From positions 1 to 64,000 of the forward strand of contig CACGNZ010000005.1 in assembly GCA_902574475.1 (NCBI GenBank): 64,000 bases of DNA, in the 5' to 3' direction. The number at the start of each line of letters is the position of its first letter. The stretch's first letter is position 1. Shown here piece by piece: positions 9,730 through 19,295 of the stretch. The notes beneath the pieces were generated by a model. That model ran no database searches. It had not been told where the DNA came from and worked only from the letters and a program-made list of their open reading frames with translations. The position numbers and the translations under genes are program-made. The stretch comes from an uncultured Alphaproteobacteria bacterium (GTDB lineage Bacteria > Pseudomonadota > Alphaproteobacteria > HIMB59 > GCA-002718135).

Positions 9730-9943
9730 ATTTTATTTCTTCAAGATAATTAATAACATCATTAAATTTTTCATCAGGTATATTTTTATAAGTCATGCCA
9801 AAATGATTTTTTACTTCTAATGCAACATGAGCATAAGGATTTCTCCCTTTTGGATGATTTGGATGATCTGGCAATTTCCCTTTTAAAAAATCTCCTGTTT
9901 TTTGGATTTCTTTCCATATTATTTTTGCTTTATTTACATTCAT
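9716..9943 (-). CDS. Small conserved-looking protein of unknown function (75 aa)
   Basis: I do not recognise it with certainty. The product is soluble, with no membrane segment. It has a central RNPYAHVALEVKNHFGMTY and then an amphipathic helix with acidic residues. The pattern of an alpha-helical domain with FGxxYKxIPDxxF loosely recalls the C-terminal domain of phage ORF6C/antirepressor-type proteins, but this is a weak resemblance. It is convergent with, and overlaps, the MFS gene. The opposite side is a roughly 120-base non-coding stretch shared divergently with the desaturase gene. Confidence 0.6.
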   Translation of the reverse strand: MNVNKAKIIWKEIQKTGDFLKGKLPDHPNHPKGRNPYAHVALEVKNHFGMTYKNIPDEKFNDVINYLEEIKSNPE

Positions 9944-10063
9944 ATTGATACAAATTCCCTAATAAATTGATATTTTTTATTAAATATTATTCTTACTTAT
10001 TTAAGTATATTTTTAATAACAAAATAATTGCAATTTTTTTTATTATTATTAAATAATTTAAAT

Positions 10064-11053
10064 ATGCACGTAGATTCTAGTATTTGGTTCAAACCTAAAA
10101 TCGATCGAAAGAAATTAAAGGAATTATCTATAAGAAGTGATTTTCCAGGATTAATTCATTTTGCGATTTATTTTTCTTCACTTATATTCTTCGGATACCT
10201 ATCTTATATTTTTTGGGGTAGTTGGTTTTTTATACTGTTCTACTTTATTTATTCAACAATCTATGCTTTTAACGTTGCGAATTGGCATGAGACAGTTCAT
10301 CGTACTGCTTTTAAAACTAGGTGGATAAATGAAATTTTTTATTATCTTAGTAGTTTTCAAGGTATGGCAGAACCTCTAAGCTTAAGATGGTCACATAGTT
10401 TTCATCATTCTAATACTCTACAAACAGAAGAAGAGTATGATCACGAAATTGAGGTATCGAGACCTACTGATCTTTTTAGATTTTTTTTGAAATTTATTCC
10501 TTTAACTGATTTAATTTATATTCATCAATCTCCATTTGTTCATATATTTAAACTTTCATTTGGTAAATTAAGTCCAGGAATAAAAATTTCTGTGCCAGTA
10601 AGTGATATTAAAAAAATAATTAGAAATGCAAGAATTTATTTACTAATTTGGTTTGCTATTATTTTGTCTTGTTTTTATTTTGATACTATTTTACCAATTT
10701 TGTTTTACTTTTTGCCATCATACGTAGGCAAACCTATACAATTTGCTGTCAATGTTACACAGCATCTTGCTGCTAAATTTGATTCAAAGGATCACCGATT
10801 AAGCACACATACAGTAATATTAAATCCTATATTTAGCTTTTTATACTGGCATATGGAATATCATTTAGAGCATCATATGTTTCCAATGGTTCCTTCATAT
10901 AATTTAAAAAAATTGAGAAAGGAAATTGAAAGTCAGCTACCTAGACCTTTCAATGGATTGTTTGATTTTTACAAGACAATTCTACCATATTTGATTAAAC
11001 TTGCTTTTAACTCAAATGATTACTATCGAGTAAAATTGCCAGAAAATACCTAA
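10064..11053 (+). CDS. Membrane fatty acid desaturase / hydroxylase family protein
   Basis: Integral-membrane di-iron desaturase of about 329 residues. The three histidine clusters are intact: HETVH (near residue 78), HSFHHSN (near 110) and HLEHH near the C-terminus in WHMEYHLEHHMFP. Between them are several hydrophobic helices. Likely roles are lipid acyl desaturation (membrane fluidity) or a related hydroxylation; substrate and regiospecificity cannot be read from sequence. I chose the ATG at 10064. A TTG at 10028 is in frame but adds only a low-complexity leader. Confidence 0.82.
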   Translation: MHVDSSIWFKPKIDRKKLKELSIRSDFPGLIHFAIYFSSLIFFGYLSYIFWGSWFFILFYFIYSTIYAFNVANWHETVHRTAFKTRWINEIFYYLSSFQGMAEPLSLRWSHSFHHSNTLQTEEEYDHEIEVSRPTDLFRFFLKFIPLTDLIYIHQSPFVHIFKLSFGKLSPGIKISVPVSDIKKIIRNARIYLLIWFAIILSCFYFDTILPILFYFLPSYVGKPIQFAVNVTQHLAAKFDSKDHRLSTHTVILNPIFSFLYWHMEYHLEHHMFPMVPSYNLKKLRKEIESQLPRPFNGLFDFYKTILPYLIKLAFNSNDYYRVKLPENT

Positions 11054-11114
11054 AAGTCTCAATTTTCTTTATATTACCAAAATTTAAAACAACATTTATA
11101 AACATTATTCAATC

Positions 11115-11151
11115 TATAATGTTTGACAGGAAATCTTTCTTATATTTCAAT
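11115..11151 (+). promoter_or_regulatory. Probable promoter for the ABC importer operon
   Basis: A consensus -10 TATAAT lies at 11115-11120. Immediately after it comes a perfect -35 TTGACA at 11123-11128, with TTCAAT 17 bases further on (11146-11151). Either element could drive the binding-protein gene at 11183; the two may be tandem promoters. The gene is preceded by a strong GGAGG ribosome binding site. Assigned by eye only. Confidence 0.4.
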
Positions 11152-11182
11152 AAATTATACATTAATTTATTTGGAGGTAAAA

Positions 11183-12592
11183 ATGTTAAAAAAAATAATC
11201 GTACTTATTAGTACAACTACTATTTTTTCTTCATTTATATTTTCAAGCTCTCATGCATTTGAATGTGATATTCCAATTTTAGAAAGTTCATCAGATGCTG
11301 TTAAAGCTTATTATATACCTGAAAAAAAATTTGAAGGAATGAGTATAAATGTACCAAAGGAAAATGTTGAGAACGATATTGAAAAGGGTTGCAGAGAAAA
11401 ATTTGAAGAATTATCTGGAGCTAAAGTAAATGTAATAGTTTTTCCAAAACAAAAAGATATGCTTGATGCAATCAATCTAGCTTTAGCAACTAATAGCGGA
11501 GAATTTGATGTTATGACATCAGGTGCAGGTGGAGCAAAGGAGTATGGCTTAGGTGGACATCTAAACCCTTTACAAACACCACCAGATATAGATGATTTTT
11601 ATACTGGTGATATTAATCAATATAGTATTGGTGGAAAACTTATGGGTATACCTAGTATAGCTGATACTAATATATTGTATTGGAGAACTGATTTATTTGA
11701 ACAAGCAGGTTTGGATCCAAACAAACCACCTAAAACATATTCAGAATTAACTGAATATGCAAAACTGTTAACAATAGATAAAAATGGTAAAAATAGCACT
11801 GAAGAGGGATTTGATAAAAATAATATTGATATCTATGGTTATGGTTTTAGAGGTGAAGCAAGTTTAGCAAGCCCTTGGCAATGGTATAACTATCTCTTTG
11901 CATTTGGTGGAGATTTATTTGATAGCGAATATAATATTATTATTGATCAGCCAGAGTCCGTAGCTTCACTACAATGGGTTGTAGATAATTACAGAGTGCA
12001 CAATATTATGCCAGCTGACACACCTGTTTATGACTATGGCGCATTCCATACTTTGTTTATACAGGGCAAAATGGCTATGGCTGTAAATTGGCCATATATG
12101 TATGGTATGTCTCAAGACCCTGAACAATCAAATGTTGTAGGCAAGGTAGCTGTAGGAAGAAAACCTATGGAAGTGAGACATGCTGGTAATATGGGCGGAT
12201 GGTCTTGGAGTGTTTTGAAAATGTCTCAGAAACAAGAACTAGCTGAGGCTTATGCAAAATGGAATGGTAATCCTGACATGGCAGTTTATAATGCTGTTTT
12301 AAGGGGAAATGCTCCTGCTAGAAGATCTGCTACTGAAAGAATGATAGAAGAAAATCCAGTTATTGCCGGTGCTATTGCTCAAAACTTACCTGATAATATG
12401 GGAGTTAAGTGGATAGATACAGGACCTTCATGGATGGCACTAGAAAAAGAAACTTGGAAGTTCATCCAATTTGCTTTGACAGGAGAAAAAACACCTGAAC
12501 AAGCTTTAAAGGATGCAAAAGTTGAAATGGAGAAAATTCTCAAAAGAGATAGATTCTATGAGGAAATTGCTCCACAACTTCTAGGGAATTAA
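11183..12592 (+). CDS. ABC importer periplasmic binding protein, carbohydrate (family 1) type
   Basis: Periplasmic solute-binding protein of 469 residues, the capture subunit for the two permeases downstream. The N-terminus is a signal peptide (MLKKIIVLISTTTIF..., probable cleavage after SSHA). The mature part has family-1 sugar-binding features: LYWRTDLFEQAGLDPNKPP, QGKMAMAVNWPYMYG, and GNMGGWSWSV. Such proteins usually bind sugars, polyols or glycerol phosphates; the ligand is unknown. I chose the ATG at 11183 because a TTGGAGGTAAAA ribosome binding site precedes it; a TTG 60 bases upstream is less likely. A perfect hairpin separates it from the permease genes. Confidence 0.88.
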   Translation: MLKKIIVLISTTTIFSSFIFSSSHAFECDIPILESSSDAVKAYYIPEKKFEGMSINVPKENVENDIEKGCREKFEELSGAKVNVIVFPKQKDMLDAINLALATNSGEFDVMTSGAGGAKEYGLGGHLNPLQTPPDIDDFYTGDINQYSIGGKLMGIPSIADTNILYWRTDLFEQAGLDPNKPPKTYSELTEYAKLLTIDKNGKNSTEEGFDKNNIDIYGYGFRGEASLASPWQWYNYLFAFGGDLFDSEYNIIIDQPESVASLQWVVDNYRVHNIMPADTPVYDYGAFHTLFIQGKMAMAVNWPYMYGMSQDPEQSNVVGKVAVGRKPMEVRHAGNMGGWSWSVLKMSQKQELAEAYAKWNGNPDMAVYNAVLRGNAPARRSATERMIEENPVIAGAIAQNLPDNMGVKWIDTGPSWMALEKETWKFIQFALTGEKTPEQALKDAKVEMEKILKRDRFYEEIAPQLLGN

Positions 12593-12609
12593 TTCAAATA
12601 AAAATTATC

Positions 12610-12632
12610 ACAGGCAGCATATTGCTGCCTGT
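12610..12632 (+). other. Intercistronic stem-loop between binding protein and permeases
   Basis: Perfect 10-bp stem (ACAGGCAGCA pairing with TGCTGCCTGT) with a 3-base loop. It is followed by A-rich, not T-rich, sequence, so it is not a standard intrinsic terminator. In binding-protein operons such hairpins protect the upstream mRNA 3' end and let the binding protein be made in excess over the permeases. That role is inferred here from position. Confidence 0.7.
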
Positions 12633-12640
12633 AAAAAAAT

Positions 12641-13528
12641 ATGAAATTTATAAATTCTTCTTCTTTTTTTGGTGGGGCAATAATACTACCAGGTGTAATA
12701 ATTTTATTGTTATTTTATTTATATCCATTAGCTTATTCTCTTTTTATAAGTTTACATGATTTTAGGTTAATAAGACCAGATTTAACTCAATTTGTTGGTT
12801 TTAGAAATTATTTTGAAATTTTTTATGATGACGAGTTCCTTAACGCTTTCATTAATACTCTTATTTATGTTGGAATATCTTTACCTTTTGAATTAGTAAT
12901 TGGCCTTTTTTTGGCTTTAGCTTTGGATAAAATTACAAGAGGAAAAAATATAATTAGAGCTTTTTTAATCGTTCCACAATTTTTGGCTCCTCTTGCCATG
13001 GGTTTCATATGGAAATTTATGTACAATGATGATTTAGGAATAATAAATTTTTTTCTTCGTTTTGTAGGAATGGAAAGGCCACCATTGTGGATAGCTGATC
13101 CGGCAATATCCTTGTACAGCTGTATAATTGTTGAGATTTGGGCTTGTGTTCCTATTTTTATGCTTTTGCTTTCTGCAGGGTTAACAACTTTATCAACTGA
13201 AATTATTGATGCTGCAAAAATTGATGGTGCGAATGCTTATCATCGTCTTCGCTATATAATACTTCCTCATTTAAAACCTATTATTCTTGTTACATTATTA
13301 ATAAGAGGAATGGATTCATTTAGAATATTTGATTTAATTTATGGACTCACGCAAGGTGGCCCAGCCATGAGTAGTGATGTTTTATCATTGTACATGTATA
13401 GGTCAGGAATGTTGGATCGACAATTTGGTTATTCAGCAAGCGCAGGATGGATTATGGTATTTATGATGTTAATTGCATCTTATATTCTTATTAAACTTAT
13501 GTACAGAGATGGGATCAACAAACAATGA
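12641..13528 (+). CDS. ABC sugar permease, MalF/UgpA type
   Basis: Inner-membrane permease subunit of 295 residues with six predicted helices. The EAA loop that docks the ATPase is visible as EIIDAAKIDGANAYHRLRYI followed by ILPHLKP. It starts 8 bases after the hairpin and overlaps the second permease by ATGA, so the two are translationally coupled and should form the transmembrane heterodimer. No ATPase gene follows. Confidence 0.9.
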   Translation: MKFINSSSFFGGAIILPGVIILLLFYLYPLAYSLFISLHDFRLIRPDLTQFVGFRNYFEIFYDDEFLNAFINTLIYVGISLPFELVIGLFLALALDKITRGKNIIRAFLIVPQFLAPLAMGFIWKFMYNDDLGIINFFLRFVGMERPPLWIADPAISLYSCIIVEIWACVPIFMLLLSAGLTTLSTEIIDAAKIDGANAYHRLRYIILPHLKPIILVTLLIRGMDSFRIFDLIYGLTQGGPAMSSDVLSLYMYRSGMLDRQFGYSASAGWIMVFMMLIASYILIKLMYRDGINKQ

Positions 13529-14346
13529 ATAAGAGTGAAAAAAGATTAACAACAATAAGTTGGTTCTTTATTAGTTTATCTCTGTTTATATGGTTATTTC
13601 CAATTATCTGGTTTGCATTGGCTTCTTTTAAAAATCCAAAAAATTTATATGATATTTTTTCATTTGAATTTAGTTTGTATAACTACAGAGAGGTTTTTAA
13701 TACATATCCAATTGCAACCTATATGAAAAATAGCTTAATTTTAGCAATATCAGCAACGTTATTTGCTGTTACAATAGGTACTTTAATTGCTTACGGCTTA
13801 AGTCATACTCGTTTTCGATTTAAGACACAAACAACTGTTTTTATCTTTTTATTAAGACTGATTCCAGGAATGGCTGTAATGGTTCCTCTATTTATAATTT
13901 TTTCATCGTTAGGATTAACAAATACCTATCATGGATTAATTTTTGCTCATACAACTATGTCAATTCCTTTGGTTGTTATAATAATGCTTGGATATTTATC
14001 AGATTTTCCAAAAGAACTTTTAGATGCAGCTTATATTGATGGATGTAATAAATTTAATGTAATTTATTTAATAGTTTTTCCACTTATTAAACCTGGGTTA
14101 GCAGTTGTAGCAATTTTTACATTTATTGGTAGTTGGAATAATTTTGATATTGCATTGATTCTTGGTTATATGCCTGAATATAAGACTCTACCACTTGGTC
14201 TTGCTGGTATGGGAAATAGGTATGGAATATTATGGCATCATGTTGCAGCTGCAGGGGCAGTATACATAATTCCAACAGTAATTATGGCAATAACACTCTC
14301 CAAATATGTAATTAGTGGATTAACTGTTGGAGCAATTAAAGGGTAA
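13525..14346 (+). CDS. ABC sugar permease, MalG/UgpE type
   Basis: Second permease subunit, 273 residues, six helices. The EAA loop is ELLDAAYIDGCNKFNVIYLI, followed by FPLIKPG. MalG-type proteins end in a short C-terminal tail reaching the channel; here it ends SGLTVGAIKG, as usual. The gene is followed 27 bases later by a 2-oxoglutarate oxygenase rather than the MalK/UgpC-type ATPase expected in this family. Confidence 0.9.
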   Translation: MNKSEKRLTTISWFFISLSLFIWLFPIIWFALASFKNPKNLYDIFSFEFSLYNYREVFNTYPIATYMKNSLILAISATLFAVTIGTLIAYGLSHTRFRFKTQTTVFIFLLRLIPGMAVMVPLFIIFSSLGLTNTYHGLIFAHTTMSIPLVVIIMLGYLSDFPKELLDAAYIDGCNKFNVIYLIVFPLIKPGLAVVAIFTFIGSWNNFDIALILGYMPEYKTLPLGLAGMGNRYGILWHHVAAAGAVYIIPTVIMAITLSKYVISGLTVGAIKG

Positions 14347-14373
14347 AAAAAATAACATCTATATTATATTTCT

Positions 14374-15333
14374 ATGAATTCTAATTCGAAAGTAAAATAC
14401 TTTAATTTAAATGAATTTGAGCTTTCAGATGGAGATAAAAAAAAAGAATTAATAATAAATTTAGATAATGTCTGTAAAGATACTGGTTTTTTATTAATCA
14501 CTGGTCATAACATAGATAGAAAAATAATTGATAATATTTGGTCAGTGGTTGATTTTTTTTTTGAACAATCGATTGAATTTAAGCAAAAAATTAGCCCTCC
14601 ATATAAGGGGTATCCATACGGCTATCTTGCTAAAGGTTTAGAGGCTTTAGCTTATTCTAAGGGAGAAAAAACACCTCCTGATTTAAAGGAAAGTTTTAAT
14701 GCTGGACCATTATTAATTCCTGATTCTATATCTGATAAAGAAGCACTTGAATTTTGCTATGCTCCTTCATTATGGCCAGAAATATTAAATTTTCAAAAAT
14801 ATTGGAGTGCATACTATAATTCGATGCAAACATTATCTGCACGCGTAATGAGATCTTTCGCATTGGCATTGAATCTTGATGAAACTTATTTTGACCAATA
14901 CATAGACAAAAATATTTCAGCTTTAAGAGCACTTAATTATCCTCCAATTCAAAAAATTTTACCAAAACAACAGATGGCAGGTGCCCATACTGATTATGGT
15001 AGTCTTACAATATTACTACCAAAGGATAATACCAGTGGACTTCAAATTAAAAATCTTGCAGGAGAATGGATAGATGTACCTTGTGATCCTAATATTTTTG
15101 TTTGCAATATTGGAGACCTGATGGCCCAATGGACAAATAACAGATGGGTTTCTACTTTACATAGAGTGGTACCAAATAAAAAAAATAATAATAGAAGGTC
15201 ACTTGCTTTTTTTCATCAACCTAATTGGGATGCGGAAATAAAATGTTTAGAAAGTTGTAGAGGAAATAAAGAAAATTATAAACCAGTTCAATCAGGGCCA
15301 TATTTAATGTCAAAATTTAAGTCTACTTTATAA
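14374..15333 (+). CDS. 2-oxoglutarate/Fe(II) dioxygenase, isopenicillin N synthase-like
   Basis: Non-heme iron oxygenase of 319 residues. The N-terminal DIOX_N region includes DTGFLLITGHN. The C-terminal jelly-roll holds the facial triad His and Asp in GAHTDYGSLT, the second His in STLHRVV, and the 2-oxoglutarate arginine in NRRSLAFF. The family covers hydroxylases and oxidases of many small molecules, and the substrate is not predictable. Position 27 bases after the ABC permeases suggests it modifies or degrades the imported compound. Its 3' end faces the peptidase gene 17 bases away. Confidence 0.85.
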   Translation: MNSNSKVKYFNLNEFELSDGDKKKELIINLDNVCKDTGFLLITGHNIDRKIIDNIWSVVDFFFEQSIEFKQKISPPYKGYPYGYLAKGLEALAYSKGEKTPPDLKESFNAGPLLIPDSISDKEALEFCYAPSLWPEILNFQKYWSAYYNSMQTLSARVMRSFALALNLDETYFDQYIDKNISALRALNYPPIQKILPKQQMAGAHTDYGSLTILLPKDNTSGLQIKNLAGEWIDVPCDPNIFVCNIGDLMAQWTNNRWVSTLHRVVPNKKNNNRRSLAFFHQPNWDAEIKCLESCRGNKENYKPVQSGPYLMSKFKSTL

Positions 15334-15350
15334 AAAATAAATTATAAAAT

Positions 15351-16673
15351 TTATCTAGCAAGTGCCCCCATAGGATCCCAAGGCGCTAGCGCAACTGGTT
15401 CCATATCTAAATATTTTAAAAGTCTCTTGTTAAGATATTTTTTATCAATGACAACTTCATAGGTATATTCATCGAACCATTCATCAGTCATCATCATATA
15501 TCCTTGATTCCCACTTTTTGTCCCCCAGCTATTTTCAATTTTCCATTTAGTTGAATTTCTTTTTTTAATATCGACACCCGTTAAAAGCATCGCGTGAGTC
15601 ATTTCACTATCACCATACTCTAAACGAGTTTGTTTATTCATCTTAAATGAAGTTTGGAAGACATTTTCATAATCGTAAATACCCATATCAAGTACACCCA
15701 TATCACGACTAAAACGTTTCCCAACATCACAACCAAACCATACTGCTTCATTGTTTTTTATTGAGTCCATCGCAGATTTTTTTAATTCTTTAATATCTAC
15801 ATTAAGATATTTAATGATTTGTCCCTCAACAACATTACCGAGATATTCAACGGTATAAATTGTATTAAATTTTTTATTACTCATGGGAGCATGAATTAAG
15901 CAAACTTTATCTTTAATATTAATATCAGCATATTTTTTGCAAAAATCAATTGGTGTCATATCTGAAATGACAATGTGTCTATTATCTTTATTTCTAGTAG
16001 ACCAATTGATAACATCTGGTGGCTGACCAAGAAACATTGCTAGTAAATTATAAATTGTTTCCATCATATCTTTTTTTAGAGCTGCAGAATTTTTTGCTGG
16101 TTTCTTTCTTAGTATAGACGCAAACTCTCTTAATTTATGAGTCAAAATATAATTCATGGCGCCAGATTTACTACTATGGTTTGTTTCAGGCATTACGTCT
16201 TTAGGTACTGCACCATACTTATTAATTAAGTTTACAAACATATCCCATTGTCCACCATCTTGGACAGGTGCTTTTAAGAGATGTGTTATTAATCTGCTCT
16301 CATATGATTCATCTCTTGATTTGATAATATTCTCTAAAAAATAATTTGCTTTCTCTAACTTATCCCAAAACATGAAATAATTTTGTGAAAATTCAAATGT
16401 ATTCAGTTCAAGGCTATCAACAACTTTTAAACGCATAAGATTCAATCCTGCAAATCCCCAACATCTACCTGATGCCATCTGATTTGTTGCAGGTAGTTCT
16501 TTTTTTATTAGATTAGAAAAATTATGATTGATTTGACTAAAGTTTTCCCAATTGAGTGCAACATTGGCTAAATCATTTTTAATTAATGCATTTCTTGATG
16601 CTGTATTTTTATTATTTCTAAGAAATTTATTTTTGAAAGTTTTAATTGTTGATAGAGATATATTTTTTGCCAT
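15351..16673 (-). CDS. pepC: Peptidase C1B, bleomycin hydrolase / aminopeptidase C type
   Basis: Cytosolic papain-fold cysteine aminopeptidase of 440 residues. The catalytic Cys lies in QMASGRCWGFAGLN, the His in MTHAMLLTGVD, and the Asn in KIENSWGTKSG. The C-terminus PWDPMGALAR matches the bleomycin-hydrolase arm that enters the active site of the hexamer and sets aminopeptidase specificity; the yeast enzyme ends in a similar tail with Lys as last residue. There is no signal peptide. It lies 30 bases downstream of topA on the same strand. The family is patchily distributed among marine alphaproteobacteria as far as I know, so acquisition by transfer is possible. Confidence 0.88.
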   Translation of the reverse strand: MAKNISLSTIKTFKNKFLRNNKNTASRNALIKNDLANVALNWENFSQINHNFSNLIKKELPATNQMASGRCWGFAGLNLMRLKVVDSLELNTFEFSQNYFMFWDKLEKANYFLENIIKSRDESYESRLITHLLKAPVQDGGQWDMFVNLINKYGAVPKDVMPETNHSSKSGAMNYILTHKLREFASILRKKPAKNSAALKKDMMETIYNLLAMFLGQPPDVINWSTRNKDNRHIVISDMTPIDFCKKYADINIKDKVCLIHAPMSNKKFNTIYTVEYLGNVVEGQIIKYLNVDIKELKKSAMDSIKNNEAVWFGCDVGKRFSRDMGVLDMGIYDYENVFQTSFKMNKQTRLEYGDSEMTHAMLLTGVDIKKRNSTKWKIENSWGTKSGNQGYMMMTDEWFDEYTYEVVIDKKYLNKRLLKYLDMEPVALAPWDPMGALAR

Positions 16674-16703
16674 GTTCTCTATTTAAAACTATTTCAGCTT
16701 AAT

Positions 16704-19230
16704 TCAATTCTTAACTGTTTTTTTCTTTTTTTTGAGACCCATTTTAGCTTTTCTTTCATCAATTAACCTAATGGCATCTTCTAGTTTTAAGCTATCTATT
16801 GATTGATCACCAAGAATTGAAGCATTTATTTTTCCACATTTTACATATGGTCCAAATTTTCCATCATGAGCAGTAATGTTTTTCTTTTCTGTTGGATGCT
16901 CACCAAATGTTTTTAGCGTAGCATTACCTCTCTGTGTAGGTTTAGCAATTAATTCAATGGCTCTTTCAAGTTCAATATCAAGAATATTATCTGTTTTTTC
17001 TAGAGCTTTATATTTTTTATCATGCAGAATATATGGTCCATACATTCCTATACCTGCGCTAACCGTTTTATTTGTTTCTGGATGAAAACCTAATTTACGT
17101 GGTAAGCCAAGTAGTTGAATAGCTGTGTTTAATCCTATTTCATCTGGTTCAAAATTTTTAGGAATAGAAACTCTTTTTGGTTTCTTTTCTTTTGTCCCTT
17201 CACCAACTTGCATATAAAATCCATAAGGACCTTTTCGAAGAGTAATCATTTCACCTGTTTCTGGATAAATACCAATTTCTTTTGGTCCGCTAAGAGCAGC
17301 GCCATCTTTATCGTTTAATTGATTAAACTGAACCGTATATTTACAATCAGGATAATTAGAGCAGCCAATAAATCCTCCAAACTTTCCAACTTTAATTCCT
17401 AGTCTTCCATTATCACAGGTTGGACATTTCCTTTTTTCATCTGCTCCGTTTGGTGGAAAGAAATGCGGACCTAGCGCTTCATCTAACACATCAATCACTT
17501 CTCTATTTGATTTGCCTACTGTTTCATCACAAAGTTGTTTAAATGTTTCCCAAAATTTTCTTAGAACCTCTTTCCAATCAAGCTTACCATCAGAAATTTC
17601 ATCAAGTTGATTTTCAAGATCAGCGGTAAAATCATATTCTACATATTGATTGAAATATTTCTCTAAAAATATCGATACTATTCGTCCTCTATCATGAGGA
17701 TTAAAACGTTTTTTATCTAAAATTACATAATCTCTATCTTGTAGAACTTTAATAATAGAAGCATAAGTAGATGGTCTGCCAATGCCAAGTTCTTCAAGTT
17801 TTTTAACTAAGCTTGCTTCGGTGTAACGAGGAGGAGGGGAGGTAAAATGTTGTGTCTTTTCAACTTCTTTTAAATTTAAACTCTCTCCTTCACTCATTGC
17901 AGGAAGAATTGTTTCTTTTTCTTCATCTTTATCATCATCTTTAGCTTCTTGATAAACTTTGTACATTCCAGGAAACTTGATTGTTGATCCATTTGCTCTT
18001 AAAACAATTTTTTTATCTTCGTTTGTAATATCAACAGCTACCTGATCTAATACAGCACTCGCCATTTGTGAACTTACCGCTCTTTGCCATATAATTTCAT
18101 ATAATTTATATTCTTCTAAAGTAATGTATTGCTTAATATCTTTTGGTGTTAGGTAAATATTTGTTGGTCTAATACATTCATGTGCTTCTTGGGCATTTTT
18201 AGCTTTTGATTTATAAACTCTTGGCGCTTCAGGTAAATAGTTTGCACCATAATTTTCAGTTACAAAACCTCGAACTTGGTTAATAGCTTCTTTTGACATG
18301 ATGACACTGTCTGTTCGCATATAAGTTATTAAGCCAGTTGTTTCTCCTTTAATGTCTGTTCCTTCATAAAGGCGTTGAGCTGTGCGCATTGTTTGGCTCG
18401 CACTAAGACCAAGTTTACGACTAGACTCAATTTGCATCGTAGATGTAGTAAAGGCAGGGTAGGGATTTCTTCTAGCTTCTTTTTTTGTTATATTTCCAAC
18501 AGTGAAAGTAGAATTTTTAATATCATTAAAAATTTTTGTCGCCTCACTCTCATTTTTAATATCAAGTTTATCTACTTTATTCCCATCATAAACTGTAAGT
18601 CTTGAATTAATGATTTTATCTTCTTTATTTCTAAACTCGCCTTGTAAAGACCAATATTCCTGTGGAATAAATTTTTCTATTTCAAGTTCTCTCTCACTAA
18701 TTATTCTTAAGGCAACAGATTGAACTCTACCCGCTGATTTTGAACCTGGTAACTTTCTCCATAGTACTGGAGAAAGTGTAAAACCGACAAGAAAATCTAA
18801 CGCTCTTCTTGCAAGGTAAGCATTTACTAAATTTTCATCTATTTCTCTTGGCTCTTTAAGACTATCAAGAACTGCATTTTTTGTAATTTCATTAAATGTA
18901 ACTCGGTGAATATTTAATTTTGAAAGTGATGAATTATCTCTAAGTAATTTTTCTACATGCCAAGCTATGGCTTCACCTTCACGGTCGGGATCAGTGGCTA
19001 GATATAAATTTTCAGATTTTTTTGCTGCATCTGTAATTTCTTTTATAACTTTTTTTTCCACGATCACTAGTTTCCCATTTCATTTGGAAATCATTTTCAG
19101 TATCTATCGCATCATTTTTTGCTGATAAATCTCGGACATGTCCAACACTTGCGAGAACTTTAAAGTCAGAGCCTAAATATTTATTAATAGACTTTGCCTT
19201 CGATGGTGATTCAACAATTAATACATTCAT
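16704..19230 (-). CDS. topA: DNA topoisomerase I, split by a one-base frameshift
   Basis: Type IA topoisomerase that relaxes negative supercoils. The 5' part (from the ATG at 19230) carries the Toprim start [19 protein letters not shown]. The rest, in another frame, carries [13 protein letters not shown], the active-site tyrosine in [21 protein letters not shown], a CPTCD...CSNYPDC zinc ribbon and C-terminal repeat modules. The frame changes at a run of eight A on the coding strand (19050-19057). Removing one A joins the parts into [16 protein letters not shown] with a normal length of about 841 residues. The total span is one base over a multiple of three. Either a sequencing or assembly error, polymerase slippage, or a real mutation. 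An in-frame TTG lies 15 bases upstream of the chosen ATG. Confidence 0.9.
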
Positions 19231-19295
19231 AAATTTTGGCCCCAAATTTCAGTTTAAAGATAATTCGTCAAGAAATTTTAAAAAAAAGTATATTT

